Counted from the stretch's first letter, positions 14,531 to 22,342 are shown. The stretch is 23,210 bases of DNA from JBDRMV01 sp043811795 (GCA_043811795.1 JBDRMV010000053.1:1-23210); one strand, 5' to 3'. Program-made: numbers and translations. Notes: generated from the letters alone by a model not told the origin.

Positions 14531-17398
14531 GTGAAATGTAAAGTTTCACTTTACGGCATTTTCGCACTTTTAATATCGACGCCGGTTTTCGGCCTTGAAT
14601 TCGGAAAAAATCAGACATACACGCAGAACTTCGAATGGAGCACCTGCGAAACGAAACATTTTACTATTTTCCACTACCCGCAGATTTCTCATAAGACGGC
14701 CCTGATATCGCAAATGCTTGAAAAAACCCACGACGAAATGTTTGACTTTCTCAACGTAAGCCCGCGGAAAAAACCGTTCTTTTTTTTCTTTGAAGACCAC
14801 CCTGACTTTCATTCGAACAGGATAGCCCCCGTGTCGTGGGGAACAGGCGGTTTTTCGGAGGCGTTTAAGAACAGGTTTGTGCTGCCTTATTATACCTCGC
14901 CGAGGGAAATGAGGCACATCCTCCAGCACGAATACACGCACGTCGCGAGTTTTGAAATTTTCTACGGCGGTTTCTGGCGGTCGATTTCACTCGTGCGCCT
15001 TATGATATATCCCATTCCTCTCTGGATACAGGAGGGCCTTGCCGAATTTTCCTCAGACATCTGGGACGGGGAAGACGCCGCCGCCCTCAGGGACATCTAC
15101 CTGCACGGCTTGATCGTTCCTTCGGAGAACCTGCTCTCTTTCTCGCACCTTGAGGGCTACCGCGTTTACCTCGCTTATAAGCAATCGCAGAAAATGATGA
15201 TTTTCATTACGCGAAAATACGGCAAAAACAAAGTTCTCGAACTCGTAAAACAATTCCCGCAGATATGGGAGCAGAACATCGCGATGAGAAAAACGTTTGA
15301 TATCGGTTCACTCAAATTTGACGCTTTGTTCAAAGAATATCTGGACGAACAGTATAAAAAAGCGACCGAGGAAAGAAACGCGCCGGAAAAACTAGGCCTG
15401 ATGATTTCTCCGGATTTCCAGTTCTACCGGGCAAGAAATCCTTTTTTCTTTGACGGTAAAATTGCATTCGTTTCCGACGGATACGGCTACGACGAAATTG
15501 TGATAAAGGACGTGAAAAGCGGAAAACAGAAAAGGATTTTAAAAAGAAAAAAGAATTATTTTGACAGTGTAGGGGACTCTTTCGCTTATTACGGCAACCG
15601 CCTCATTTTTACCGCGTGGAAGGACGGAAAACACCGGCTGGTCTTTTATGAAAATAAAAAGTTTCTCGAAATCCCCATCCCTTTTACCGAGGTAAGACAG
15701 ATTGAAGCCCTTAACGACGGTTCTCTCCTGATGGCGGGGGACCTGCACTGCCAGAGTGACATATTCCTCTGGAACGAAGGAAAAGTATCAAACATTACCG
15801 ACGACGACGACTTTGAACACTCCTTTACGGTAATTCCAGGCGGACAGAAAATCATCTATTCCTGCGAACGCAGGCAGGAACTGGACCTGAGAGAAATGTC
15901 GCTTTCATCTTTAAAAAAAACATGGCTTACAGACACGCCCTTTGACGAAAAAAACCCGCATCTTCTCAAGAAACACCTGTATTTCATAAGCGACAGAAAT
16001 TCTTTCAGCGATATTTTCAGAATAGAATATTCCTCGTCAAATTTCGACGAGGCGGAAAATATGACGTTCATTAAAACAGGCGTTACGGATTTTGCGGTTT
16101 CAAAAGATAATGAAATTGCCGCCGTAATCCAGTGGGAAGGCGCCCGCCGGATTTATATTTTTGATTCCCAAAATGCCCCTGCGGACGGTTCATCGGCAGG
16201 CATTGACGATGCCTTTCTCAAAAGAGGAATTGACATTGAGGAGGCCGGTCTTGTTTTGCGGAGACAACCCCCGGAAATTTCGGACGAAAATTTTACTGCG
16301 GGAATCGAAATGGAAAAGGAAAAAGAGAAACCGCCTGAACCGCAGGAAGTCCGGCCGTACGACTTCCGGAAATACAAAACGCGGTGGTCTTTTGACCTGG
16401 TTTACCCTCTCGCGATGTTCGCTTTTTCCGAGGGAGACGCGGAATTCTATGTTCTGAATTACCTGCAGGCATCCGACATCACCGGTAACCACAATGCCTC
16501 GCTCTATCTCCAGTGGCTGTCGGCGACGAGAGACATGAATTATTCCTTTTCCTACCTGTGTAAGAAATGGAAAACGAGCGCGGGTTTTTTTACGGGAGGC
16601 TCGAGAGAAACAAGATGGAGCATCCCCGGAGAGGACGAAGACGCAGACGAGGTAATGAAAGAGGACAGCAGAAAAGACGCTTTCGGACTCTTTTTCACAA
16701 GACCTCTCGACAAAAACAACCGGCTGGAATTAATGCTCGCGCGGGAAAGAAACAAAGACCTGCTTGACTGGGAGGAAAACAACTATTACGAGACATTTGA
16801 AAACGCTTACGTCCTCTCTCTCGTCAGGGACTTCAGCATTTACAGGTTTATGGACATCGTAAAAGGAAGGAGAGCCAACCTGAGTTTTGCGCAGTCGGGA
16901 AAACGTCTCGGCGGCGATTTCCAGTACAAATCGGTTTATTTTGAAGAGCAGTTTTTTATCCCTGTTTTATTCCCGAACCACATTTTTGCCCTGCGGCTCC
17001 TCGGTCTTTTCTCGCGGGGCGAGACGCCGGAACTTTTCGACATCACGCGGTGGGACATGGTCAGAGGCGTAAGCGGTGTGCCCGACGAGACCCGGCTCGC
17101 TCTCGGCTCCGCCGAATACAGGTTTTACGTTTTTCCGGATATTGACTATAATGTCTGGTGGCTGATACCTCCGATGTATTTCAAGAGTTTGAAAGGGGTA
17201 GTTTTTTACGATGCGGGCGAGGTGTTCTCAGAAAGCAGCGGGTGGGGGAAAGAAAATCTCAGGCACTCCGTCGGGTTCGGTTTACGGCTGAACGCGATGC
17301 TTTTTCAGAGTTATCCTCTCTTTATTTCTTTTGACAGGGCAAGAACTCTGAGAGATAAAGAATATGAATCGTATTTCCGGCTGGGAGTGAACTGGTGA
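14531..17398 (+). CDS. Exported HExxH metalloprotease with beta-propeller and outer-membrane barrel-like region
   Basis: A 955-residue protein beginning at a GTG, with a signal peptide (about 1-21, cut near PVFG). Residues about 40-290 look like a gluzincin protease: LQHEYTHVAS carries HEYTH at 133-137, and WIQEGLAEF (165-173) carries the likely third zinc ligand E168. About 295-570 holds repeated blocks such as FVSDGYGYDE, LIFTAWKDGKHR and IYSCERRQELD, typical of TolB/WD40-like propellers. About 600-955 is rich in alternating aromatic strands (VRGVSGVPDETRLALGSAEY, VVFYDAGEVF) and ends FRLGVNW, as in Omp85/surface-antigen barrels. It would be held in the outer membrane with the protease in the periplasm or outside. 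Function unknown. It starts 2 bases after the S1 stop codon. Confidence 0.8.
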   Translation: MKCKVSLYGIFALLISTPVFGLEFGKNQTYTQNFEWSTCETKHFTIFHYPQISHKTALISQMLEKTHDEMFDFLNVSPRKKPFFFFFEDHPDFHSNRIAPVSWGTGGFSEAFKNRFVLPYYTSPREMRHILQHEYTHVASFEIFYGGFWRSISLVRLMIYPIPLWIQEGLAEFSSDIWDGEDAAALRDIYLHGLIVPSENLLSFSHLEGYRVYLAYKQSQKMMIFITRKYGKNKVLELVKQFPQIWEQNIAMRKTFDIGSLKFDALFKEYLDEQYKKATEERNAPEKLGLMISPDFQFYRARNPFFFDGKIAFVSDGYGYDEIVIKDVKSGKQKRILKRKKNYFDSVGDSFAYYGNRLIFTAWKDGKHRLVFYENKKFLEIPIPFTEVRQIEALNDGSLLMAGDLHCQSDIFLWNEGKVSNITDDDDFEHSFTVIPGGQKIIYSCERRQELDLREMSLSSLKKTWLTDTPFDEKNPHLLKKHLYFISDRNSFSDIFRIEYSSSNFDEAENMTFIKTGVTDFAVSKDNEIAAVIQWEGARRIYIFDSQNAPADGSSAGIDDAFLKRGIDIEEAGLVLRRQPPEISDENFTAGIEMEKEKEKPPEPQEVRPYDFRKYKTRWSFDLVYPLAMFAFSEGDAEFYVLNYLQASDITGNHNASLYLQWLSATRDMNYSFSYLCKKWKTSAGFFTGGSRETRWSIPGEDEDADEVMKEDSRKDAFGLFFTRPLDKNNRLELMLARERNKDLLDWEENNYYETFENAYVLSLVRDFSIYRFMDIVKGRRANLSFAQSGKRLGGDFQYKSVYFEEQFFIPVLFPNHIFALRLLGLFSRGETPELFDITRWDMVRGVSGVPDETRLALGSAEYRFYVFPDIDYNVWWLIPPMYFKSLKGVVFYDAGEVFSESSGWGKENLRHSVGFGLRLNAMLFQSYPLFISFDRARTLRDKEYESYFRLGVNW

Positions 17399-18645
17399 AA
17401 AAAATCGTGATTCTCGGGGCGGGGCTCACCGGCCTTTCCGCAGCACATTTCCTTGTAAAAAGAAAAATAAAACCGGTTATCCTTGAAAAAGAAAGCGAAG
17501 CGGGGGGGCTCTGCAGGACAGAGGAGAAAAACGGTTTTTTCTTTGATTACACCGGACACCTCCTGCATTTCAAAAATAAAAAGTGGCTGCGTTTTATAAC
17601 GTCGGAATTGAAAGTCCCTCTGAAAAAACACTCGCGCTCCGCGTCAATACATCTGCTGGACGGGTCTGTCCCCTATCCCTTCCAGTATCATCTCGCCTAC
17701 CTTCCGCGAAAGGAAAAGAACAAATGCGTAAAGGACTTCCCCGCAGGAGATGGGAAGGTGGAATGCGGCAGTTTTTACACCTGGGCGCGGGATTCCTTCG
17801 GCGAAAGAATGTTCCGCCTCTTTTTTGAGCCGTATAACAGGAAACTCTGGAAATACGACTTAAGAAAAATGAGCACCCTGTGGATGGGGAGATTCGTGCC
17901 GCCGCCTTCAAAAGGATTGATACTCAAAGGAGCCGCGCGGCGCAACCCTGAGCAGTCAGCGGGTTACAACGCCTCGTTTTATTACCCTGAAAGAGGAGGA
18001 ATCAGCGAAATCATAAAGCCGCTGGCAAAAGGGAAAAACATAATTTTCGGGGCGGGGGTAAAATCAATCGACCTGAATAAAAAAATAATATTTACAGGAA
18101 AAGGCAAAAGAGCCTACGACGAAATCATATCCACAATCCCTCTGCCCGTTCTCCTGAACCGTCTGAACGGCTGTCCTAAAATGCGGGAATTCTCAAAGAA
18201 ATTAAAGTGGGTGAGCGTGAAAAACACGAACCTCGTTTTAAAAAAGAATTTTTCAGAAATGGGGCACTGGATTTATTTCCCCGAAAAAAAATTCCCGTTT
18301 TACAGAATCGGTTTTCTGTCCAATTTCAGCTCCGTGACTGCGGGATTTTCAAACATATATGTAGAAGAATCGTTCAGGAGCAGCATAGAGAAGCCGGGGG
18401 TTGCCCCCATTCTTAAGTTACTGCGGCTTACGGAAAAAAGCATACTCGTCCGAAAAGACCTGAACATCCCGTTCGCTTATGTCATCTACAACCGCGAAAG
18501 GGAACAGGTCCTGCCCGGGATTTTCGGGTTCCTTAAAAAACACAAAATAATATCAACCGGACGGTTCGGCGGCTGGAAGTACTCGACGATGGAGGAATCG
18601 CTTGAAGACGGTCTGGCTGCAAGTCATAAACATTTTCCTGAATAA
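17395..18645 (+). CDS. FAD-dependent amine-oxidase/protoporphyrinogen-oxidase-like protein
   Basis: A 416-residue flavoprotein. The dinucleotide motif GAGLTGLSAAHFL (8-20) is followed by an acidic FAD-ribose ligand (LEKESEAGGLCRT, about 30-42), and GFFFDYTGHLLHF is typical of this group. A second FAD-binding stretch (GRFGGWKYSTMEESLEDG) is at the end. Related proteins include UDP-galactopyranose mutase-like and NAD(P)-binding proteins of sugar clusters as well as haem-pathway oxidases; FEPYNRKLWKYDLRKMS resembles the sugar-cluster type. GTG start overlaps the TGA of the protease gene. Last gene of the operon; no terminator hairpin is visible in 18646-18763, where I see nothing else. Confidence 0.82.
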   Translation: MKKIVILGAGLTGLSAAHFLVKRKIKPVILEKESEAGGLCRTEEKNGFFFDYTGHLLHFKNKKWLRFITSELKVPLKKHSRSASIHLLDGSVPYPFQYHLAYLPRKEKNKCVKDFPAGDGKVECGSFYTWARDSFGERMFRLFFEPYNRKLWKYDLRKMSTLWMGRFVPPPSKGLILKGAARRNPEQSAGYNASFYYPERGGISEIIKPLAKGKNIIFGAGVKSIDLNKKIIFTGKGKRAYDEIISTIPLPVLLNRLNGCPKMREFSKKLKWVSVKNTNLVLKKNFSEMGHWIYFPEKKFPFYRIGFLSNFSSVTAGFSNIYVEESFRSSIEKPGVAPILKLLRLTEKSILVRKDLNIPFAYVIYNREREQVLPGIFGFLKKHKIISTGRFGGWKYSTMEESLEDGLAASHKHFPE

Positions 18646-18759
18646 ATTGGATATAGGATTTTAAGTTTATTTAGGATTTATTGATTTCGTACTGCTTACT
18701 GCTTAGTCACGGCGCCAGGATTATATAGCAAGCATTTAACGTAAAGACGGAGGTTTAAA

Positions 18760-19329
18760 TCAATAGGCATATGCACTTGATTCCAGCGATCGCCTTAAAT
18801 GCGAAAATGGGTCACTTCTATTTTTTACTTTTGTATCAGTAAGAAAAAATAGAGGTGACCCGATTTTCCTGTTTAATATATCAACTTGATTCATGTGCAT
18901 ATGCCTATAAAATTTTATGACATCTCCTTCCATTAATTTTAAAAACTTAGCCGGTTTTAAAATTTTTATCTTTCTATATTTTTTTAGAGGCAGGAGGTGC
19001 TTTGTATCTCCGGTAATTATATATTGAGCACTGCCGGCAACAGCACACTCCAGGATTCTATTATCAGATTCTTTTTGTTTTATGACACTTAGTTTTCGGC
19101 CGGAGGTTATTATTGTAGATATTTCTTTTATTACAGACGCTGTTTGGGCCGCCATAATTATACTAAAATCAAATTTTTCATGCAAAACTTTTTTAAATTC
19201 ATCCGGCATTTCATTGGAAATCAGCAAGTTTATTCTACCTTCCTGCGCCATGTCTAATATCTTTTCAGGATTCCCCCCGAACAAAGTGGCAGAAATTAAA
19301 ACATTCGTATCTATTACTACGTTGTCCAA
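18760..19329 (-). CDS. PIN-domain toxin (VapC-like), C-terminus extended by a repeat element
   Basis: A 189-residue protein. The PIN nuclease domain spans about 1-135: VVIDTNVLISA (4-14, D7), E44, D89 (ESDNRILECA) and D108 (IITGDTKHLLPL) are the expected acidic metal-binding residues. This is the subgroup often named putative toxin-antitoxin system toxin component, PIN family; such enzymes cut RNA. TTG start at 19329, 8 bases after the antitoxin stop. Residues from about 142 to the end (48) are encoded by the palindromic element at 18764-18907; the stop codon lies just beyond it. The family normally ends near residue 140. Whether the extended toxin is active is unknown. Confidence 0.85.
   Translation of the reverse strand: MDNVVIDTNVLISATLFGGNPEKILDMAQEGRINLLISNEMPDEFKKVLHEKFDFSIIMAAQTASVIKEISTIITSGRKLSVIKQKESDNRILECAVAGSAQYIITGDTKHLLPLKKYRKIKILKPAKFLKLMEGDVIKFYRHMHMNQVDILNRKIGSPLFFLTDTKVKNRSDPFSHLRRSLESSAYAY
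18764..18907 (-). mobile_element. Palindromic element copy C
   Basis: A 144-base element with ends beginning TAGGCATATGCAC. Its left end carries the TTGATTCCAG form that B and D have on the right, so the ends are swapped relative to B and D, while the inner module (GAAAATGGGTCACTTC to GAGGTGACCCGATTTTC) keeps the same orientation. It lacks the GGGGTCAG inner hairpin. The flanks (TAAATCAA and TAAAATTT) share only TAAA, so no clear target duplication remains. It forms the 3' end of the PIN gene. Confidence 0.82.
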
Positions 19330-19337
19330 AGTTTTAT

Positions 19338-19604
19338 TTACTTACCAGCCCCACGGGACGGCCTTCGGCCAGAGCGATATTCATCAACAAGTTTTTCTAT
19401 ATCTTTTTCGTCTTTTATTCCAAAACGCGCTGCTTTTTTGGCTCCATATTCGCGAATGTGTTCCCATCTTCTCTTTCTCATAAATTGTCTGAATGCTTCT
19501 CTAAAAAGCTCGCTTTTTGTCATTCCTTCTTCTCTGGCAAGTTTTGTTGCCTGTTCAACCATCTCAGGTGGTAAAGATAAAGTTTGGATTATGCTCGTTC
19601 TCAT
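19338..19604 (-). CDS. Ribbon-helix-helix (CopG-type) antitoxin
   Basis: An 88-residue protein. Residues 1-45 (beginning MRTSIIQTLSLPPEMVEQ and including GMTKSELFREAFRQF) have the beta-strand/helix/helix pattern of CopG/RHH DNA-binding proteins. The charged C-terminal half would wrap the toxin. The ATG at 19602-19604 is chosen because AAGGAGG lies at 19611-19617; a start 7 codons upstream has no such site. It precedes the PIN toxin by 8 bases, the usual antitoxin-first order, and such pairs repress their own promoter. Element D ends 32 bases upstream of the start codon, so the promoter may lie in or next to the element. Confidence 0.88.
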   Translation of the reverse strand: MRTSIIQTLSLPPEMVEQATKLAREEGMTKSELFREAFRQFMRKRRWEHIREYGAKKAARFGIKDEKDIEKLVDEYRSGRRPSRGAGK

Positions 19605-19636
19605 CAATCTCCTCCTTATTACCAAGTATTACTTTA

Positions 19637-19845
19637 TAGGCATATCTACATGACTCAAGTTGGTATAGTGAAGGAAAATGGGTCACTTCTATTTTGCGGG
19701 GTCAGTTCTATTTTTGTTATTTTTTTTCTATGCAAAAATAGAGCTGACCCCATTTCTATGCAAAATAGAGGTGACCCGATTTTCCATAGAGCTGACCCCA
19801 TCTACTGCAAAATAGCCAATTACTGGAATCAAGTAGATATGCCTA
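19637..19845 (+). mobile_element. Palindromic element copy D with perfect 8-bp target duplication
   Basis: A 209-base element with the same ends as copy B, flanked on both sides by TTACTTTA (19629-19636 and 19846-19853). Its central 54-base segment (GGGGTCAGTTCTATTTTTG onward, from about 19709) is the exact reverse complement of the central segment of copy B. An extra CCATAGAGCTGACCCCATC module near the right end is shared with copy A. The 19854-19927 gap to the next gene holds only a weak CGGTT/AACCG inverted repeat with no T tract. Confidence 0.88.
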
Positions 19846-19927
19846 TTACTTTAATAAAATTATATGCGGTATAAAGAAGTTTGTCAAGGGGGAGCGTCCG
19901 GTTACCTATCCAACCGCGGGCATTGTT

Positions 19928-20467
19928 TCACATTTCGAGAATTTCTCCCGGAGTGCTGAATGCCGACCCGCCAATGTGCGTCAGAGGAGCCGCCTTTTTT
20001 ATGTCGTATTTCCCGCCGGGAAAAAATTCGTCTTTTGCGGAAGCGCAAAGAATGTTACCTATTACGAAAACATTGCCGCCTATTTCTTCCATTCTGCCGA
20101 GTTCGCATTCAAAAAATCCGATGCTTTCTTTAATTCTCGGGGCCTTTACGTTTTCCGATTTTTCCGCCGTTAATCCGGCTTTTTCGATTTCGCTTACACC
20201 ATAGGCGAAACTTTTCGCGCAAATCCAGAGTTTGTCGAGAATATTCCTGCCGGGGATGTTTACGACGAAGACCCCTGTTTCCTTTATATTACGGATGGTG
20301 TGATGTTCGGGAGCGGACACAAAAGCCACCATTGCCGGTTCGCCCGAGAGGGGCATTATAAAACTGAAGGGGGCGGCGTTTACCTGTCCTTCTCCGTTTA
20401 CGGTCGATATGATGACGGCCGGACGAGGAGCAAGAAGTTTATACCAATTTTCGAGTTCCAGTTTCAT
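19928..20467 (-). CDS. Flavin reductase-like FMN-binding split-barrel protein
   Basis: A 179-residue protein of the flavin reductase/DIM6-NTAB family. RPAVIISTVNGEGQVNAAPFSFIMPLSGEPAMVAF (about 15-49) is the FMN-binding core, and EFFPGGKYDIKKAAPLTHIGGSAF near the end is the conserved closing segment. The ATG at 20467 has GGGAGGG upstream. It ends a minus-strand operon of hydrogenase-related genes. Possible roles are electron transfer to or from flavin, or reduction of a small molecule; the family is broad and the partner is not predictable. Confidence 0.87.
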   Translation of the reverse strand: MKLELENWYKLLAPRPAVIISTVNGEGQVNAAPFSFIMPLSGEPAMVAFVSAPEHHTIRNIKETGVFVVNIPGRNILDKLWICAKSFAYGVSEIEKAGLTAEKSENVKAPRIKESIGFFECELGRMEEIGGNVFVIGNILCASAKDEFFPGGKYDIKKAAPLTHIGGSAFSTPGEILEM

Positions 20468-20503
20468 TCTTTATCCCTCCCTGTAAGAATTGTTTTACCC
20501 TTT

Positions 20504-20833
20504 TCAAAGAACGATTCCTTTAACATACACCCTGTCGCCCCCTGCAATTTCGATATCAGACGAACCGCAGAAGGGGCACTCGAGCGTAGAAGATTCCGAA
20601 ATTGTTTTACCGCATCCTCCGCACCGGAGAGCGGGCTTTTCTTTTTCAAAAATGAGGGCTATGTCTTTCCAGCTCATTTCGGGGAATATGTGGTCGTTAA
20701 AAGAATGCCTCAGAAAATCGGCGTCAATGCTTGTCGCTTCACCTACCGTAATAATTATCCGGGCCGGTTTTTTACCGGAAGTCATTTTCAGGACTTCCTT
20801 CATCAGGGGCCGCGCTATACTCAGTTCGTGCAT
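20504..20833 (-). CDS. hypA: Hydrogenase nickel-insertion protein HypA
   Basis: A 109-residue metallochaperone that passes nickel to the large subunit of [NiFe]-hydrogenase. It begins MHELS, whose N-terminal amine and H2 bind nickel, which fixes the start at 20831-20833 rather than an upstream ATG at 20855-20857. CGGCGK (C71, C74) and CPFCGS (C86, C89) form the zinc site. Length is normal. Its start overlaps the protease gene by 13 bases. The ribosome site is poor (CTTCCTTAAA), so translation probably depends on coupling. A GGGGACAGACCCC palindrome lies just upstream. Confidence 0.93.
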   Translation of the reverse strand: MHELSIARPLMKEVLKMTSGKKPARIIITVGEATSIDADFLRHSFNDHIFPEMSWKDIALIFEKEKPALRCGGCGKTISESSTLECPFCGSSDIEIAGGDRVYVKGIVL

Positions 20834-21330
20834 TTTAAGGAAGGGGACAGACCCCATCGAGCATTTAATTTTTTGCGAAAAAAATCAAGGATGTTTTCCG
20901 CGCTTTTTTTTACGGCCGGGGATATAATGTCGCCTATCCGCGTGTTCTTTCCCTGTATTCCAAGCAGCATAACTTCTTTGCCCGCTTCCTCAAAAAAAAC
21001 GTTTATTTTGTTCAGGCTCAGGGAATGCGTTGAGATTCCCTGTTCCCTCAACGCTGACAGGGGTATGAGTTCCATATACCCCGGGCTTTTACCAAAATCC
21101 ACAGAGTCAATCAATAGTATTCTTTTCTGGGGAAAACCTGTTATTTTGAAAACATAATTTTCTATTGCCGTGCCGGCGACGAGAAACTTGTCCGAAAAAT
21201 TTTTCCCCGCCTCTTTAACGATATAAACCCCGACGCCGTCGTCGCCCCTTATTTCGTTTCCGATTCCCACAACGACAAAGTCCCTGTTCAGAAAGTTGTG
21301 AAGTTCTTCCGGAACTTCACATTGAATCAT
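20821..21330 (-). CDS. Hydrogenase maturation protease (HycI/HyaD family)
   Basis: A 169-residue endopeptidase that removes the C-terminal tail of the [NiFe]-hydrogenase large subunit once nickel is in place. GIGNEIRGDDGVGVYIV (22-38) is the family signature; the nickel-sensing ligands are E26, D75 (LIDSVDFG) and H102 (STHSLSL). THSLSL and the following segment favour the HycI type serving group 4 membrane hydrogenases. The last 16 residues (about 154-169) run over a small GGGGACAGACCCC palindrome and look like an added tail. It overlaps the iron-sulfur gene at its start (21317-21330) and hypA at its end. Confidence 0.9.
   Translation of the reverse strand: MIQCEVPEELHNFLNRDFVVVGIGNEIRGDDGVGVYIVKEAGKNFSDKFLVAGTAIENYVFKITGFPQKRILLIDSVDFGKSPGYMELIPLSALREQGISTHSLSLNKINVFFEEAGKEVMLLGIQGKNTRIGDIISPAVKKSAENILDFFRKKLNARWGLSPSLKCTN
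20843..20855. repeat. Small GGGG-ACAGA-CCCC palindrome inside the protease 3' end
   Basis: A perfect 4-base-arm inverted repeat in the coding end of the maturation protease, just before the hypA start. Its GGGGTCTG-type core resembles the GGGGTCAG core of elements A, B and D, suggesting a small REP remnant, but it is too short to prove kinship. Confidence 0.35.
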
Positions 21331-21913
21331 AAATGTTTATTCTGTGGCGGCACTTCGGGCAGAGAAGAACGAAGAGGTCATCCCTTTTATCAAGGGTGAT
21401 TTTTTTATTTGTCTCGTCTATTATCCCGAGGTCTTTGAGTTTTTCGTTTACCATAGCAAGGTTTGCGGTCTGCTTCTCGCCTATTTTATCAAGCATCCAG
21501 ATTATATGTTCTCTTGTCGTAATAATTTCCCCGCACTTTTCACACACAAGCAGGGAGCATTCTTTTTCATCGCACATCAGTTTCCGGTCAAAACCCGCAA
21601 GTTCAAATTCCGGCACCATTTTCACACCGTCTCCCGTGGTGCACACTCTTTCGCATTCCCCGCACATAATGCACCGGTCGTAATGCCATATGGTTTTTCT
21701 TTTCTTTTTTACCAGGTCGTTTACTTCTTCAATTGCCTCTGATGGACACCAGTTTATACACCCTCCGCAGCCAATGCAGGTATCCTGAGGTTCGGGCTTA
21801 CCTTTAAAACGAGGGTGAATTTCAGCCTTGCCGAACGGATATTTTGTGGTTGCCGGGCGGCTGAAAAGCGATATGATCGCTTCCTTTAATTCTCTCAACT
21901 TCGGATATTTCAT
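21317..21913 (-). CDS. Two-[4Fe-4S] ferredoxin-like hydrogenase subunit (NuoI/HycF/MbhN type)
   Basis: A 198-residue electron-transfer subunit. Two cluster motifs are seen: C46-x2-C49-x2-C52-x3-C56 (CIGCGGCINWCP) and C81-x2-C84-x2-C87-x3-C91 (CIMCGECERVCTTG). The N-terminus PKLRELKEAIISLFSRPATTKYPFGKA is typical of the membrane-contacting start of NuoI-like subunits. A long C-terminal extension carries more cysteines (C114, C119, C124, C127, then CPKC at 185-188), perhaps a zinc ribbon, unlike short NuoI proteins. It would link a soluble electron carrier to the hydrogenase small subunit of a group 4 complex. The ATG at 21913 has AAGGA upstream. Confidence 0.85.
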   Translation of the reverse strand: MKYPKLRELKEAIISLFSRPATTKYPFGKAEIHPRFKGKPEPQDTCIGCGGCINWCPSEAIEEVNDLVKKKRKTIWHYDRCIMCGECERVCTTGDGVKMVPEFELAGFDRKLMCDEKECSLLVCEKCGEIITTREHIIWMLDKIGEKQTANLAMVNEKLKDLGIIDETNKKITLDKRDDLFVLLCPKCRHRINIYDSM

Positions 21914-21949
21914 ATCTTTTTCCTTATCAGGGTGGGGGGAGGTTAGCGT

Positions 21950-22330
21950 TCATTTCTGGCGGGAAAGAAGAATGCGGATTATGTCCCTTCTTGAGACAAT
22001 CCCGACGACTTTGCCGTCTTCGATAATCGGCACGCGCCTGAATTTATTTTCCGATATGGCCAGGGAAATTTTATCCGCGTCGCTGTCGGGCGGAAAGCTC
22101 ACCACTTTCTCCGTCATAGCCTCCCTGACCTTGGTGTTGTGTATGTTCCCGCTAAAAGCAAAATTTAAGATATCCTTCTCCGAGATGATGCCTATCATTT
22201 TCTCAGCGGCGTCAATTACAGGCATACCGCTTATTTTTTTCGCTATCAGAAGTTCAATGACATCGGCGAGTGTGGCTTCCGGACTGATTGTCAGCACGTT
22301 TTCCGTCATTATGTCTTTTGCTTTTAACAT
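21950..22330 (-). CDS. Tandem CBS-domain protein
   Basis: A 126-residue protein consisting of a Bateman pair of CBS domains (about 1-60 and 65-126): KAKDIMTENVLTISPEATLAD, then SGMPVID and GIISEKDIL; the second half repeats the pattern with REAMTEKVVSFPPDSDADK, RRVPIIEDGKVVGIVSRRDIIRIL. Such pairs bind AMP, ATP or SAM and act as energy sensors. The ATG at 22330 has AGGAGG upstream. It lies between the Mrp subunit genes and the iron-sulfur subunit of the same operon, suggesting regulation of the complex; that link is inference. Confidence 0.93.
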   Translation of the reverse strand: MLKAKDIMTENVLTISPEATLADVIELLIAKKISGMPVIDAAEKMIGIISEKDILNFAFSGNIHNTKVREAMTEKVVSFPPDSDADKISLAISENKFRRVPIIEDGKVVGIVSRRDIIRILLSRQK

Positions 22331-22342
22331 AGAGTTATCCTC

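Noticed and set aside
19890..19912. CGGTT/AACCG inverted repeat as a terminator for the hydrogenase operon
   Set aside because: Five-base stem, large loop and no T tract on the minus strand.
20300..21157. 285-codon plus-strand open frame
   Set aside because: Antisense to the flavin reductase, hypA and protease genes, with no recognisable domain.
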